Assembly (NCBI RefSeq): GCF_019665785.1
Contig: NZ_CP081149.1
Coordinates: 2,604,001-2,668,000, forward strand
Length of the DNA stretch: 64,000 nucleotides
Direction of reading: 5' to 3'
From: Deefgea piscis
Lineage (GTDB): Bacteria > Pseudomonadota > Gammaproteobacteria > Burkholderiales > Chitinibacteraceae
Shown here one piece after another: positions 27,492 through 36,877 of the stretch (positions within the stretch are counted from its first letter, which is position 1; each line of letters begins with the position of its first letter). A program made the translations under genes and the position numbers. The notes under the pieces are model-generated. The model did not search any database. It was given only the letters and a program-made list of their open reading frames with translations, and was not told the DNA's origin.

Positions 27492-30400
27492 TTAAAGCGT
27501 TAAGGCCTTTTTTTGTATTTGCATTAATTCAAATTGCGCGGCAGTGATCGGTTGGCTAAATAAATAGCCTTGAATTGAATCAGTTCCTGCCGAACGCAAA
27601 AATGCTAATTGCGCCTCAGTTTCGACCCCTTCGGCCAACACCGACATTCCCAGCGTTTTGCCCAAGCCAATAATGGCCATCACAATCGCCGCATCATTGG
27701 GGTCTGTTCCAATATCACTGACAAAGCTTTGATCAACTTTTAACTTATCAAATGCAAACCGCTTTAAATACGCCAAGCTAGAATAGCCGGTACCAAAATC
27801 ATCCAATGAAAGCTTAACGCCAAGCCGTTTAATCCCCTGCAACGTAAGCATCACCTGCTCCACCTCTTGCATCATGACCGATTCAGTCACTTCAATTTCG
27901 AGGTATCTCGCTTCTAGACCGGATTGATCCAGCGCTGATTGAATCAGTTGCAATAAATTAGCTTGATGCAACTGCATCGGCGACATATTGATCGCGATGG
28001 TAATTGCTGGCAAGCCAGCGCGTTGCCATTCTGCCGCCAAACGACATGCCTCGAACATCACCCAATTGCCAATTGGCAAAATCATTCGCGACTCTTCGGC
28101 AATGGGGATGAATTTTACTGGAGAAACCAGACCTTTCTCTGGATGATGCCAACGAATTAACGCCTCAGCGCCAATCACCACACCGGTCGCAAGACATACC
28201 TGCGGCTGAAAAAACAACTCAAATTCATTATTATCTAAGGCATGACGCATGCTAGTTTCTAAAATTAAACGTTCAGAAGCCCTGGCATTCATATCGGCAG
28301 TAAAATATTGATAATTATTACGGCCATTGGCTTTAGCTTGATACATCGCCACATCGGCATTTTTGATCAAAACATCGGGATCATGACCATCATCGGGGAA
28401 AACGCTAATCCCAATCGACGTCGACGTTGCAAAATTACCCGCTTCTAAAGTAAATGATTGCTGAAACGACGACAAAATCCGGTCAGCCACATCGCCAGCA
28501 ATCAAGGGATTAGGTAAGTCAGCCAAGACTAAAACAAACTCATCGCCACCAAGGCGAGATAAGATATCTTGCTTGCCGACAATCTGCCTTAAACGCGTAG
28601 CCAGCTGTGATAACACCATATCGCCAGCAGAATGACCTAAGGAATCATTAATGGTTTTAAAGCGATCTAAATCTAAAAATAATACAGCGAGTTTTCGATT
28701 GTATTTTTCCGCACTGGCCAAGGCCAAACGCAACTCGTCGCGCAATAAATTGCGATTGGCCAAACCGGTAACACTATCAAAATTGGCCAATTCAGTAATT
28801 CGATTTTGCGCTTCTTTACGCTCAGTAATATCGGTCATGGTGCCAATTAAACGACTAGGCCTACCTCTTGAATCAAAATCAACAAATTTGCCTCGGGTTT
28901 GAAACCAACGAAATTCACCACGCTTAATTTTGCGCCGAAAGTCCACCGCAAATTGCGCCGAATGCCCAGCATAGTAATCACGATAAGCGGCAACGGCTTG
29001 CTCTTTATCGATGGGATGTAATTGTTCTTTCCACTTATCAAAAGTCTCGATCAATTCTCCCGGTTCATAACCCAATAAACGATCATATTCCGGGCTGGTA
29101 ATTGCCGTGCGGCGGCCATCTAATGGCATATCAAATAAACCGGTACTCGAAGCCTCTAAAGCCAAACGCAATTGCTGTTCGGACTTTACAATGACCTCTT
29201 CTTGCATTCGCCGTTCCGAAATATCGCGCACCACGGCGCAATTGTATTCTTGGCCTTTAAATAAAATATAACTGGAATGCACTTCACACGGAAATGTTTC
29301 TCCTGTGCGAGTTTTCAAGCAAACCTCATCAAATAAATGTCGATCTTGCCGCAATAAATTCCAAAATTTAGGCCAGCTATCCGGTTTAAAGTTGGGATTA
29401 ATATCGCGAAAACGCATCGCCAATAAATCTTGCTCTGAATAACCAAAACGATGGCATGTCGTGGCATTCACATAGCGAATATGCCCAGCGGGATCAAGCC
29501 AAATGGCCATATCTGCGCCGTTTTCAATCGCCACTTTGGTTAAATATAAATCGGCTTCAGTTCTTTCTAATCGGGTTAATTGCCGCAACACATAAATGAG
29601 TAAAGCCGATCCGGCCAAAAGCAGCGTCAATGCAATCCCAAGCGTGATATACGTTTCGCGCCACCATGTCGCCAGCACCGCGTCTCGATCAATACCAATT
29701 GAGACGCCCATTGGCCAGCCAACAACCCGATGCCAACCATAAATTCGAGCCGCTTGATCCAAAGCAGCGGGCTCATAAAAAATGCCATTTTCGGTGCCGC
29801 TAGAAACACGCTCAAAGAAATCTTGATGCGAAATATCTCGTCCAACTTCGCTGGCCAAAAATGGATAACGCGCCAAAGAAATACCATCATCACGAAACAA
29901 GCGAATCACGATATTTTTACTGTTGGCCATCGAATTATAAAATTTTTGAAAATAATCCGGATTTAAACCCGCAATGATCACGCCTGAAAAATTCGACTTT
30001 TTATCCACGACGGCGGTGACAAATGGAATAACATTTTGTTGCGTAATCGGGTCGCGCTGTTGCTCGGCAATATAGTATTGCGTAGCGGGGTTCGAGCGAG
30101 CCACTCGAAAAAACTGCGCATTGAATACATTAACTTTTTCAATGGGGTATTTGGCATTTGAGGCGGCGATTTCGCCAGAATCTAGAGCAAAAGCCATGCT
30201 ACTGAGCTGTGGATAACGAATGACCGCGCGTTGCAAATAGGCATGTAAACACGCAGCATCTTTAGCGGTGACACACGATTGAAATACTTCATCTTGCTCA
30301 ATCGTCGACAAGGCAAACATCGTCGACTCCATCGTGCGACCGACATGCTCTTCAAACGCACGCGTTAGCAGCAGCATTTCTTGCTCAGCCTTAGCCAGTG

Positions 30401-30548
30401 CCGCCTGATAGCTGCGCCAGATTGAAATGCCCTGTATCGCCAAGGTGGTAACAAAAACACAGATAAACACAGCAACTAGAACATGACGAATTCGCCCTAA
30501 AGAATCTCTTGATTCTTCTTGCTCAGGATTAGAAAGGGTATTGGCCAC
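27492..30548 (-). CDS. Membrane GGDEF-EAL protein with periplasmic sensor and two PAS domains
   Basis: A 1018-residue inner-membrane protein. TM1 about 22-45, a periplasmic dCache/PDC-like sensor of about 250 residues, TM2 about 302-325, PAS about 335-450, PAS/PAC about 455-580, GGDEF about 590-750 and EAL about 765-1010. The cyclase motif RLGGDEF (667-671) is intact but the I-site position reads GKQD rather than RxxD, so product inhibition is unlikely. The phosphodiesterase motifs are all present: EALIRW (795), the Asn in INMSP, EVTESVM, DDFGTGYSS, KVDQSFV and AEGVETE. The net activity may be phosphodiesterase with GGDEF as GTP sensor, or bifunctional. It starts with GTG. The 271 bases upstream hold only AT-rich sequence and the ettA terminator. 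Confidence 0.93.
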   Translation of the reverse strand: MANTLSNPEQEESRDSLGRIRHVLVAVFICVFVTTLAIQGISIWRSYQAALAKAEQEMLLLTRAFEEHVGRTMESTMFALSTIEQDEVFQSCVTAKDAACLHAYLQRAVIRYPQLSSMAFALDSGEIAASNAKYPIEKVNVFNAQFFRVARSNPATQYYIAEQQRDPITQQNVIPFVTAVVDKKSNFSGVIIAGLNPDYFQKFYNSMANSKNIVIRLFRDDGISLARYPFLASEVGRDISHQDFFERVSSGTENGIFYEPAALDQAARIYGWHRVVGWPMGVSIGIDRDAVLATWWRETYITLGIALTLLLAGSALLIYVLRQLTRLERTEADLYLTKVAIENGADMAIWLDPAGHIRYVNATTCHRFGYSEQDLLAMRFRDINPNFKPDSWPKFWNLLRQDRHLFDEVCLKTRTGETFPCEVHSSYILFKGQEYNCAVVRDISERRMQEEVIVKSEQQLRLALEASSTGLFDMPLDGRRTAITSPEYDRLLGYEPGELIETFDKWKEQLHPIDKEQAVAAYRDYYAGHSAQFAVDFRRKIKRGEFRWFQTRGKFVDFDSRGRPSRLIGTMTDITERKEAQNRITELANFDSVTGLANRNLLRDELRLALASAEKYNRKLAVLFLDLDRFKTINDSLGHSAGDMVLSQLATRLRQIVGKQDILSRLGGDEFVLVLADLPNPLIAGDVADRILSSFQQSFTLEAGNFATSTSIGISVFPDDGHDPDVLIKNADVAMYQAKANGRNNYQYFTADMNARASERLILETSMRHALDNNEFELFFQPQVCLATGVVIGAEALIRWHHPEKGLVSPVKFIPIAEESRMILPIGNWVMFEACRLAAEWQRAGLPAITIAINMSPMQLHQANLLQLIQSALDQSGLEARYLEIEVTESVMMQEVEQVMLTLQGIKRLGVKLSLDDFGTGYSSLAYLKRFAFDKLKVDQSFVSDIGTDPNDAAIVMAIIGLGKTLGMSVLAEGVETEAQLAFLRSAGTDSIQGYLFSQPITAAQFELMQIQKKALTL

Positions 30549-30776
30549 GCAGTCTTTCTCGATGAAATAAATAAAGTGAAACCTCAGTGCAGCAAGATTG
30601 TGCTTTATTCTGAATATAAAAACACCTATTACCCATCAGTCATGGTTTTTTAGCAATGAATCGCAACGCGACTGCTTCTTGCAAATAAAAAACGCTACAA
30701 AAAAAACTAGAATTATTGCAATAAAATCAATGCTGATTTCATTTTCTACATTGGATTAGCGATTGATCGGCAAAAA

Positions 30777-30808
30777 AAAACAAGGAAGGGATCACCCTTC
30801 CTTGTTTT
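30777..30808 (-). terminator. Terminator after ettA
   Basis: AAAACAAGGAAGGG / CCCTTCCTTGTTTT with a 4-base loop, perfectly symmetrical, 12 bases past the ettA stop codon. Confidence 0.92.
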
Positions 30809-30819
30809 AACCAATACGA

Positions 30820-32487
30820 TTAACGTGTAATTGGCTTATAGCGAATTCGTTTTGGTTTTGCACCCTCTTCACCTAAACGTTTTTTCTTATCCGCTTCATA
30901 TTCTTGATAGTTGCCGTCAAAGAAATTCCATTGTGAATTACCTTCCGCAGCCAAGATATGCGTTGCAATCCGATCAAGGAACCAGCGATCATGCGAAATA
31001 ACAAACACAGTACCGGCAAACTCCAGCAAGGCATCTTCTAAGGCACGGAGTGTTTCAACGTCCAAATCATTCGATGGCTCATCGAGCAGCAATACATTGC
31101 CGCCTTTGAGTAGCGTTTTAGCCAAATGCAAACGACCGCGCTCACCACCCGATAGATTGCCAACTAATTTAGCTTGATCGCCGCCTTTAAAGTTAAAGCG
31201 CCCTAAATAAGCACGGCTGCTCATTTCAAATTTGCCGACGCTGATCACATCATTGCCATTGGCAACGTCTTGGAACACCGTTTTGTCGTTTTCTAAGCCT
31301 TCACGACTTTGTTCAACGAACGCCATTTGCACGGTTTGACCGATATCAACTTCGCCGCTATCGGGCGCTTCCTTGCCTGCGATCATCTTAAATAAGGTTG
31401 ATTTACCAGCACCGTTAGGCCCGATAATGCCGACAATCGCGCCAGCGGGTACATTAAAGCTTAAATCATCAATCAATAAACGCTCACCAAAGGCTTTGCT
31501 GACACCTTTAAATTCGATGACTTTATCGCCCAAACGCTCTGCAACCGGGATAAAGATTTCTTGCGTTTCATTGCGCTTTTGATGTTCAAAGCTAGAGAGT
31601 TCTTCAAAGCGCGCAATACGTGCTTTTGATTTCGCTTGACGCCCTTTTGGATTTTGACGAACCCATTCCAATTCTTTGTTTAAGGCTTTTTGCCGTGCCG
31701 ACTCTTGTGATTCTTCTAACTTGAGGCGCTCTTCTTTCTTTTGCAACCAAGTTGAATAATTGCCTTCCCAAGGAATACCATGACCACGGTCCAGCTCCAA
31801 AATCCACTCAGCAGCGTTATCCAAGAAATAACGATCATGCGTTACGGCAACGACGGTACCTGGGAAGCGCACCAAAAATTGCTCTAACCATTCAACCGAT
31901 TCAGCATCCAAGTGATTGGTTGGCTCGTCGAGCAGCAACATATCTGGCTTAGACAACAACAATTTGCACAAAGCAACGCGGCGCTTTTCACCACCAGACA
32001 ACTGGCCAACGATCGCATCCCATTCTGGCAAACGCAGTGCATCAGCAGCGATTTCCAGTTGCAACTCTAAATTATCGCCAGCACCAGCAGAAATAATCGC
32101 TTCTAAACGACCTTGTTCTTCGGCTAAGGCATCAAAATCAGCGCCTTCTTCGGCGTAAGCGACATAAACCGCTTCCAATTTAGCTTGCGCTTCAAAGACT
32201 TCACCTAAGCCACTTTCAACTTCTTGGCGCACGGTATTTTCAGCATTCAGTTCGGGTTCTTGAGCTAAGTAGCCAATTTTGATGTTGGGTAAATGCTGAA
32301 CTTCACCTTCAAATTCTTTTTCAACCCCAGCCATAATTTTCAGAACAGTCGATTTACCCGAGCCATTCAGACCCAGCAAACCAATTTTTGCGCCGGGGAA
32401 AAAAGACAATGAAATATCTTTAATAATTTGACGTTTTGGCGGAACAATCTTGCTCACTCGGAGCATAGACATCACATATTGAGCCAT
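30820..32487 (-). CDS. ettA: Energy-dependent translational throttle protein EttA (ABC-F)
   Basis: A 555-residue ABC-F ATPase that binds the ribosomal E site and gates entry into elongation according to the ADP/ATP ratio. Two ABC domains are complete: Walker A GLNGSGKST and GPNGAGKST, signatures LSGGEKRR and LSGGERGR, Walker B LLLDEPTNHLD and LLLDEPSNDLD. The inter-domain linker region around 260-320 (KEERLKLEESQES, KARIARFEELSS) is present, and there are no membrane segments. The N-terminus MAQYVMSM fits EttA rather than Uup or YheS. Confidence 0.97.
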   Translation of the reverse strand: MAQYVMSMLRVSKIVPPKRQIIKDISLSFFPGAKIGLLGLNGSGKSTVLKIMAGVEKEFEGEVQHLPNIKIGYLAQEPELNAENTVRQEVESGLGEVFEAQAKLEAVYVAYAEEGADFDALAEEQGRLEAIISAGAGDNLELQLEIAADALRLPEWDAIVGQLSGGEKRRVALCKLLLSKPDMLLLDEPTNHLDAESVEWLEQFLVRFPGTVVAVTHDRYFLDNAAEWILELDRGHGIPWEGNYSTWLQKKEERLKLEESQESARQKALNKELEWVRQNPKGRQAKSKARIARFEELSSFEHQKRNETQEIFIPVAERLGDKVIEFKGVSKAFGERLLIDDLSFNVPAGAIVGIIGPNGAGKSTLFKMIAGKEAPDSGEVDIGQTVQMAFVEQSREGLENDKTVFQDVANGNDVISVGKFEMSSRAYLGRFNFKGGDQAKLVGNLSGGERGRLHLAKTLLKGGNVLLLDEPSNDLDVETLRALEDALLEFAGTVFVISHDRWFLDRIATHILAAEGNSQWNFFDGNYQEYEADKKKRLGEEGAKPKRIRYKPITR

Positions 32488-32633
32488 GAGTAACCTATAA
32501 AAAGTCGGAAATATAATAGGGCTAGAGTTTACCAGTCCCAGTCCATGCCGCGCTATCTTTCATATCGGTCTCAGCCATGGCTTATTTGGAAGTACCAGTG
32601 CTGTATTGCTCGGTGGCCTTTACTTTAAATTGC

Positions 32634-33008
32634 TCAGCAAGCAATACCTGAGCCATTGAATGGCGTGCTCCCCCAAGCCATAACTTGAGTGCCATTGAAC
32701 GCATTAGCCAGCTTGATTGCGCGTGAGGCAGAAATAAAATCAAGGTCTTGTGCTGGGTTCGCGAGGCGATGCGTCATTTGCGCAATGTGCGTGATCGTGC
32801 CATGCCCATCACTGACGATGTACAGCCCGATAAAACGCCGCGCCATCGGACGTAATGCTGCGGGCAATTGGGCAATATGCCTCGCTGATAAAAGTTGCGC
32901 CGAGCCACGCCAAGCCGGTTGCACCCATGCTTCAAGCAGTGCTAACGGGATACGTAAAGCTTGTTGTTGCAAAAAGGCATGGTCGGACAAGCGAAAGCGA
33001 ATTGACAT
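32634..33008 (-). CDS. Orphan hypothetical protein behind two palindromic operators
   Basis: A 124-residue protein I cannot assign with confidence. The N-terminal part (IRFRLSDHAFLQQQALRIPL, then RFIGLYIVSDGHGTITHI) loosely resembles DUF4258-type small domains, but this is only an impression. The ORF ends GIAC*; the +1 frame continues past that point as a short reading frame on the minus strand (32656-32522) with one internal TAA at 32584-32582, so the C-terminus may be damaged by a frameshift. Upstream lie two GAAC-N4-GTTC palindromes, so the gene looks tightly regulated. ettA starts about 150 bases downstream on the same strand. Confidence 0.5.
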   Translation of the reverse strand: MSIRFRLSDHAFLQQQALRIPLALLEAWVQPAWRGSAQLLSARHIAQLPAALRPMARRFIGLYIVSDGHGTITHIAQMTHRLANPAQDLDFISASRAIKLANAFNGTQVMAWGSTPFNGSGIAC

Positions 33009-33025
33009 GACGGCGACTCCATATA

Positions 33026-33037
33026 GAACGTACGTTC
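33026..33037 (-). promoter_or_regulatory. Palindromic operator 1, GAACGTACGTTC
   Basis: Perfect 12-bp palindrome, 18 bases upstream of the orphan gene's start codon. GAAC-N4-GTTC is the core of LexA boxes in Gram-positive bacteria; whether a LexA or another repressor reads it here is unknown. Confidence 0.55.
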
Positions 33038-33075
33038 ACAATACAAGAGCATCGCCGTCAGCGCAAGCCAAAAAA

Positions 33076-33087
33076 GAACGTTTGTTC
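33076..33087 (-). promoter_or_regulatory. Palindromic operator 2, GAACGTTTGTTC
   Basis: A second GAAC-N4-GTTC site, within the longer AGAACGTTTGTTCT, exactly 50 bases (about five helical turns) from the first. Equal face of the helix suggests cooperative binding. Confidence 0.5.
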
Positions 33088-33203
33088 TACAAAACAACAC
33101 CGCCGCCAAGAGGTATTGGTGAATCAAACACCACCTTATTAGGGTATTTGCCGCCAAGCCTCTATACATAAGAACAAGCAGCAGATACCCACAGGAAATG
33201 GCA

Positions 33204-34205
33204 TTATTGCTCTAATAAAGCTTTTTTGAGTTTGTCTGGAATATTTGACAGCACCAGCGTATCGCTGTGCTTGTCGTAAATCACCGCACCCGAGCGCAAG
33301 CTGGCACGATCAAACTCCAGCTTCCATTCTGGCGCTGCCGCTTTAAAGCGCATCAACGGTTTAATCGCTCGGCGATCCGGAACAAAACCATCGACGAGCC
33401 CAAGATCGTCATGCTGCAGTGCGTCCTGTAATGCCTGTGGCGCATCAGGATAAATTTGGCTGGCGACCTCGGCTAAATTCACTTCGCCCTGCTCATTACC
33501 CATTTCATCGAGTAAATTGTGCGCACGCTGAAAAACTTCGTCACGATCTTGCGCACTTAAGGCTTGCTGCTCGACAAACTGTTCCAGCCCTTTAACTAGC
33601 TTTTGAGTTTCTTTAAGCGGCGTCACCATATCGTTACAGCCTAAAAACAATTTGAAATACGCCGCCACATCGCCACGCCCGCGCAAAAAGCTCACATAAC
33701 GCTCACCACCGGCTTGCCATACGCCCAAATCAATTCGCCCTGCAACGCGCAAATGATCCATATCCAAGTGAATGCTGTCTTCAAGGTGCATATCGGCATT
33801 GACGGCAGTACCAATCACTTCGCCGACCAAGGCGAAAAAGAGAAAGTCCATCGCGCTATTGCTAACGTGAGCCATCAAGACATAAGCGCCGCTGGCCTCT
33901 GGCTCTTGCTCAGCGCGCACTTGCAACTGCGCGATCGCCTGCTGAGAAAACCCAAGGAAATCGGCATCATCTACGTAGCGACGAACCAAGGCCGGCATCG
34001 GATATTCATGCTCATCTTCTTCAAACTTGCCAAAGCCTTTGCCATTGCGACTGCCGTATAGCTGGCATAGATGGTCGACCAAACGCTGCGCCGCACTATT
34101 GATGGGCATTTCAGTCGAGCTTAATGCCACTCGCGCTGGGCCATTGGGCTCTTTATGTAATTGATGAATGATTAAATGCTGGATGGTATTGGGTGAGGTC
34201 GACAT
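33204..34205 (-). CDS. yejK: Nucleoid-associated protein, YejK/NdpA family
   Basis: A 333-residue protein of the 37-kDa nucleoid-associated family (PF04245). Matching stretches are IQHLIIHQL at the N-terminus, VRRYVDDADFLGFSQ, VLMAHVSNSAMDFLFFALV, HLRVAGRIDLGVW, RYVSFLRGRGDVAAYF and FLGCNDMV. E. coli YejK associates with the nucleoid and has been linked to topoisomerase IV. The family assignment is good; the precise role is uncertain. It is followed by about 190 bases containing the leader of the operator-controlled gene. Confidence 0.88.
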   Translation of the reverse strand: MSTSPNTIQHLIIHQLHKEPNGPARVALSSTEMPINSAAQRLVDHLCQLYGSRNGKGFGKFEEDEHEYPMPALVRRYVDDADFLGFSQQAIAQLQVRAEQEPEASGAYVLMAHVSNSAMDFLFFALVGEVIGTAVNADMHLEDSIHLDMDHLRVAGRIDLGVWQAGGERYVSFLRGRGDVAAYFKLFLGCNDMVTPLKETQKLVKGLEQFVEQQALSAQDRDEVFQRAHNLLDEMGNEQGEVNLAEVASQIYPDAPQALQDALQHDDLGLVDGFVPDRRAIKPLMRFKAAAPEWKLEFDRASLRSGAVIYDKHSDTLVLSNIPDKLKKALLEQ

Positions 34206-34253
34206 GCAAGAATCCTTAAATCAGATTCCCTATTATCCCACCGAATGCAGTGA

Positions 34254-34754
34254 CTAGATATCGCGAGCTGTCGTTTCATGCTCAAAGGTCGTATTGCCTT
34301 GCAGCTGAATCAGCACTTGGCAGCAGTCATCAATATGGGCGTTACCCAGCATACGCATCGCACCATAGCTAATTCCGGCCGCAATGGCCGAACCTAAAAA
34401 TGGTACAAATTTAGCAGCTTGTTTACTCACCAGTCGCACCCCAACACGCTTCAGCGCCAACAGCAACAGCTCTTTGGAGAGGTATTTACCAATTAAACTC
34501 GAGCTTAAGGAGCTGACAATGACGAAAACACGCTGTTTCATTAATGGATTAAGTTGCTCAATTTGCGCAGGGGTTAAGCCAAATTTTTGATTAATCTGAT
34601 CGATCATCCGCGACATAATCGCGACGTCGGCACCGACATCGAGCCCCGGAATCGGCACAATGGCAATCGCGCCCGACACCATTGACTGCTTGGCCACCAA
34701 GGCGCGGCATTCAACTCGAAGTTGTTCGATTTCAGACAAAGTCATCGTTTGCAT
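34254..34754 (-). CDS. Small membrane protein, DUF697-like
   Basis: A 166-residue protein with hydrophobic segments near 27-37, 83-107 and 122-140. AIAIVPIPGLDVGADVAIMSRMIDQINQKFGL resembles the membrane domain found at the C-terminus of some GTPases (DUF697), here stand-alone with no GTPase domain. The ATG at 34754 has AAGG 7 bases upstream; a longer frame from 34772 is less likely. It sits between yejK and bpt on the same strand. Confidence 0.6.
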   Translation of the reverse strand: MQTMTLSEIEQLRVECRALVAKQSMVSGAIAIVPIPGLDVGADVAIMSRMIDQINQKFGLTPAQIEQLNPLMKQRVFVIVSSLSSSLIGKYLSKELLLLALKRVGVRLVSKQAAKFVPFLGSAIAAGISYGAMRMLGNAHIDDCCQVLIQLQGNTTFEHETTARDI

Positions 34755-34884
34755 TGGGGGCCTTTTTTTCAAAAATCACTGACCGATAGACTCAACACAC
34801 AGCCAAGAGTTCCTACAAAGCCACACCCACTCAAAGGACTTAAGTAGGTATTTATCTCTAGGCTATATCAATATTCGTACAGAA

Positions 34885-35613
34885 CTATATACCCTTCAAT
34901 AGCTGCCATTTACCATTGAGCAAACCTTCAATCGGTCGATACTGGGTTTTGTATTCCATTTTGCGGCAATCTTTAATCCAATACCCCAAATACACATATT
35001 GCAAACCCAGCTGCTTGGCCAAACCAAGCTGCCATAACACATTAAAAACCCCCAAACTACGCTCGGGTAAATCGGGATCAAAAAAGGTATAGACCGACGA
35101 CAGCCCATCATCGAGTTGATCGATCAAACTAACCATCACGACCACGCCGTTTTCGGTAAATTCGGCCAAAAAGCTCGCCACTTGGCTTTTTAAAATAAAG
35201 CCACGGTATTGCTCATGCCCGTCCTGATCCATACCGCCACCGCTATGCCGAGATTGCTGATAGCGTTGGTATAACAAGAAATGCTCTTCGCGAAACTCAA
35301 GTTCCATAATCCGCACCTTGAGCGATTCATTGCGCTTTAATGCACGGCGCTGACTTCGGCTAGCGACAAAATCCAGTACCGGCAAACGCACTGCAACGCA
35401 GGCTTGGCAATGATCACACCACGGCCGATACACAAACGAACCACTACGACGAAAACCTTGCTGAACTAATTGGCTATAAGCGCCAGTGGAAATCAACTCA
35501 GAAGGCACCGCAACTTGTGAGCGGGCAGCCTGATCTTCTAAGTAACTACAAGGATATGGGGCGGTGGCATAAAACTGCAATTGAACTGTATGCTTACGAA
35601 ATGTATCGTTCAT
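34885..35613 (-). CDS. bpt: Aspartate/glutamate leucyltransferase Bpt
   Basis: A 242-residue N-end-rule enzyme that transfers leucine from Leu-tRNA to proteins with N-terminal Asp or Glu (bacterial arginyltransferase-like). Signature parts are PYPCSYLEDQAARSQV, the cysteine cluster in YRPWCDHCQACVAVR, HSGGGMDQDG and the C-terminal GYWIKDCRKMEYKTQYRPIE. It is encoded with aat, which leucylates proteins with basic N-termini, 18 bases upstream; together they feed substrates to ClpS/ClpAP. Confidence 0.95.
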   Translation of the reverse strand: MNDTFRKHTVQLQFYATAPYPCSYLEDQAARSQVAVPSELISTGAYSQLVQQGFRRSGSFVYRPWCDHCQACVAVRLPVLDFVASRSQRRALKRNESLKVRIMELEFREEHFLLYQRYQQSRHSGGGMDQDGHEQYRGFILKSQVASFLAEFTENGVVVMVSLIDQLDDGLSSVYTFFDPDLPERSLGVFNVLWQLGLAKQLGLQYVYLGYWIKDCRKMEYKTQYRPIEGLLNGKWQLLKGI

Positions 35614-35631
35614 GCGACACCTATAGACAAG

Positions 35632-36324
35632 CTAATTGGTATGGGAGTATGACCACGGCCCGAGTGGACTAGGCTGGGCAAGCTGAACTTCTAGCTTAGC
35701 AATAAATTCATCACGAGCAATCTCTCTCGCCCCAAATCGCGCCAAATGTTCAGTATGCATTTGACAATCAATCATGACAAAACCCGCCGCAGCGAGCCAT
35801 TGCACCGCGTGCACAAAGGCGATTTTTGACGCGTCTGAACGACGCGCAAACATGGATTCGCCATAGAACATTTTGCCAATGGCCACGCCATATAAACCGC
35901 CGACGAGCTCATCATCCATCCAGCATTCAAAGCTATGTGCCAGCCCTTGTTGATGCAAAGCACGATATGCAGCCAACATCTCATCACTAATCCACGTTGC
36001 CGCAACACCGCCCCGCGGGGCGGCACAACCTTGCATCACCGCACTAAATGCCGTGTCAAAAGTCACACGATACGGACGATGACGCAATACTTTTCGTAAC
36101 GATTTCGGAATAATCAGTTCAGCGCTAAACAAGACCATGCGTGGATCGGGACTCCACCACAAAATCGGTTCATTGGGCATAAACCACGGGAATATGCCCT
36201 GCCGATACGCCATTAAAATGCGCTCTGACGACAAGTCGCCCCCCGCCGCTAATAAACCACTGGGTTCTTTGAGCGCCAAACTTAACGGCGGAAAAGGCGA
36301 ATGATGATCTAACCACGGGATCAT
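35632..36324 (-). CDS. aat: Leucyl/phenylalanyl-tRNA--protein transferase
   Basis: A 230-residue transferase that adds Leu or Phe to proteins with N-terminal Lys or Arg, marking them for ClpAP. Characteristic segments are GLLAAGGDLSSERILMAY, RQGIFPWF, ILWWSPDPRMVLF, GYGVAIGKMFYGESMFA-like (here LYGVAIGKMFYGESMFARR) and FVMIDCQMHTEHLARFGA. It lies between fur and bpt on the same strand, 20 and 18 bases apart, so the three genes are probably co-transcribed. Confidence 0.96.
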   Translation of the reverse strand: MIPWLDHHSPFPPLSLALKEPSGLLAAGGDLSSERILMAYRQGIFPWFMPNEPILWWSPDPRMVLFSAELIIPKSLRKVLRHRPYRVTFDTAFSAVMQGCAAPRGGVAATWISDEMLAAYRALHQQGLAHSFECWMDDELVGGLYGVAIGKMFYGESMFARRSDASKIAFVHAVQWLAAAGFVMIDCQMHTEHLARFGAREIARDEFIAKLEVQLAQPSPLGPWSYSHTN

Positions 36325-36344
36325 AGTAGGGAGATCACAAAAAA

Positions 36345-36770
36345 CTATTTCTTGGCTTTAATTTGGCAAGGATTACAAATCCCATAGATATACATTTCGT
36401 GATCTTGAATTTCAAACCCATGCTTAAGTGCAATCGCGTCTTGGCGGGCTTCGATTTCTGGATCAAAAAACTCTTCAACCGCACCGCATTTCACACAAAC
36501 CAAATGATCGTGATGCTCTTCTTGTTTTAATTCAAAAACGGCTTTGCCTGTTTCAAAATGATGACGCTCCAAAATCCCTGCTTGCTCAAACTGAGTGAGC
36601 ACTCGATACACGGTTGCCAAACCCACGTCAATTTCTTCAACCAATAACATGCGATAAACATCTTCGGCAGTCAGGTGGCGAGCGCCACTGGTTTCAAACA
36701 GATTCAAGATCTTTAATCTTGGCCCTGTTGCCTTCAAACCCATGCCTTTTAATTCAGACGCTTTGCTCAT
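36345..36770 (-). CDS. fur: Ferric uptake regulator Fur
   Basis: A 141-residue metal-responsive repressor. A winged helix N-terminal domain ([16 protein letters not shown], then AEDVYRMLL and [18 protein letters not shown]) is followed by the dimer domain with the metal-binding [18 protein letters not shown] and the CX2C-like ICNPCQ near the end. It is divergent from bamE, an arrangement widely conserved in beta- and gammaproteobacteria. I saw no convincing Fur box in the 107-base intergenic region. Confidence 0.97.
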   Translation of the reverse strand: MSKASELKGMGLKATGPRLKILNLFETSGARHLTAEDVYRMLLVEEIDVGLATVYRVLTQFEQAGILERHHFETGKAVFELKQEEHHDHLVCVKCGAVEEFFDPEIEARQDAIALKHGFEIQDHEMYIYGICNPCQIKAKK

Positions 36771-36877
36771 TGTTCTACCCTTCTTTGTTCCCCAATCGTG
36801 CGGGAGTTACACAATCCGGTTATGATATAGCGTTTCCCGGTGACGCGCACCGGCATCCACGAGCGAATCAAACCAAG

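Noticed and set aside
32689..33171. 160-codon plus-strand frame opposite the orphan gene
   Set aside because: Composition is rich in Cys/Arg/Ser, as expected of an antisense shadow, and it runs through the operator region.
36771..36877. Fur box controlling fur or bamE
   Set aside because: No stretch resembling GATAATGATAATCATTATC beyond chance; only an isolated TATGAT-like -10 was seen.
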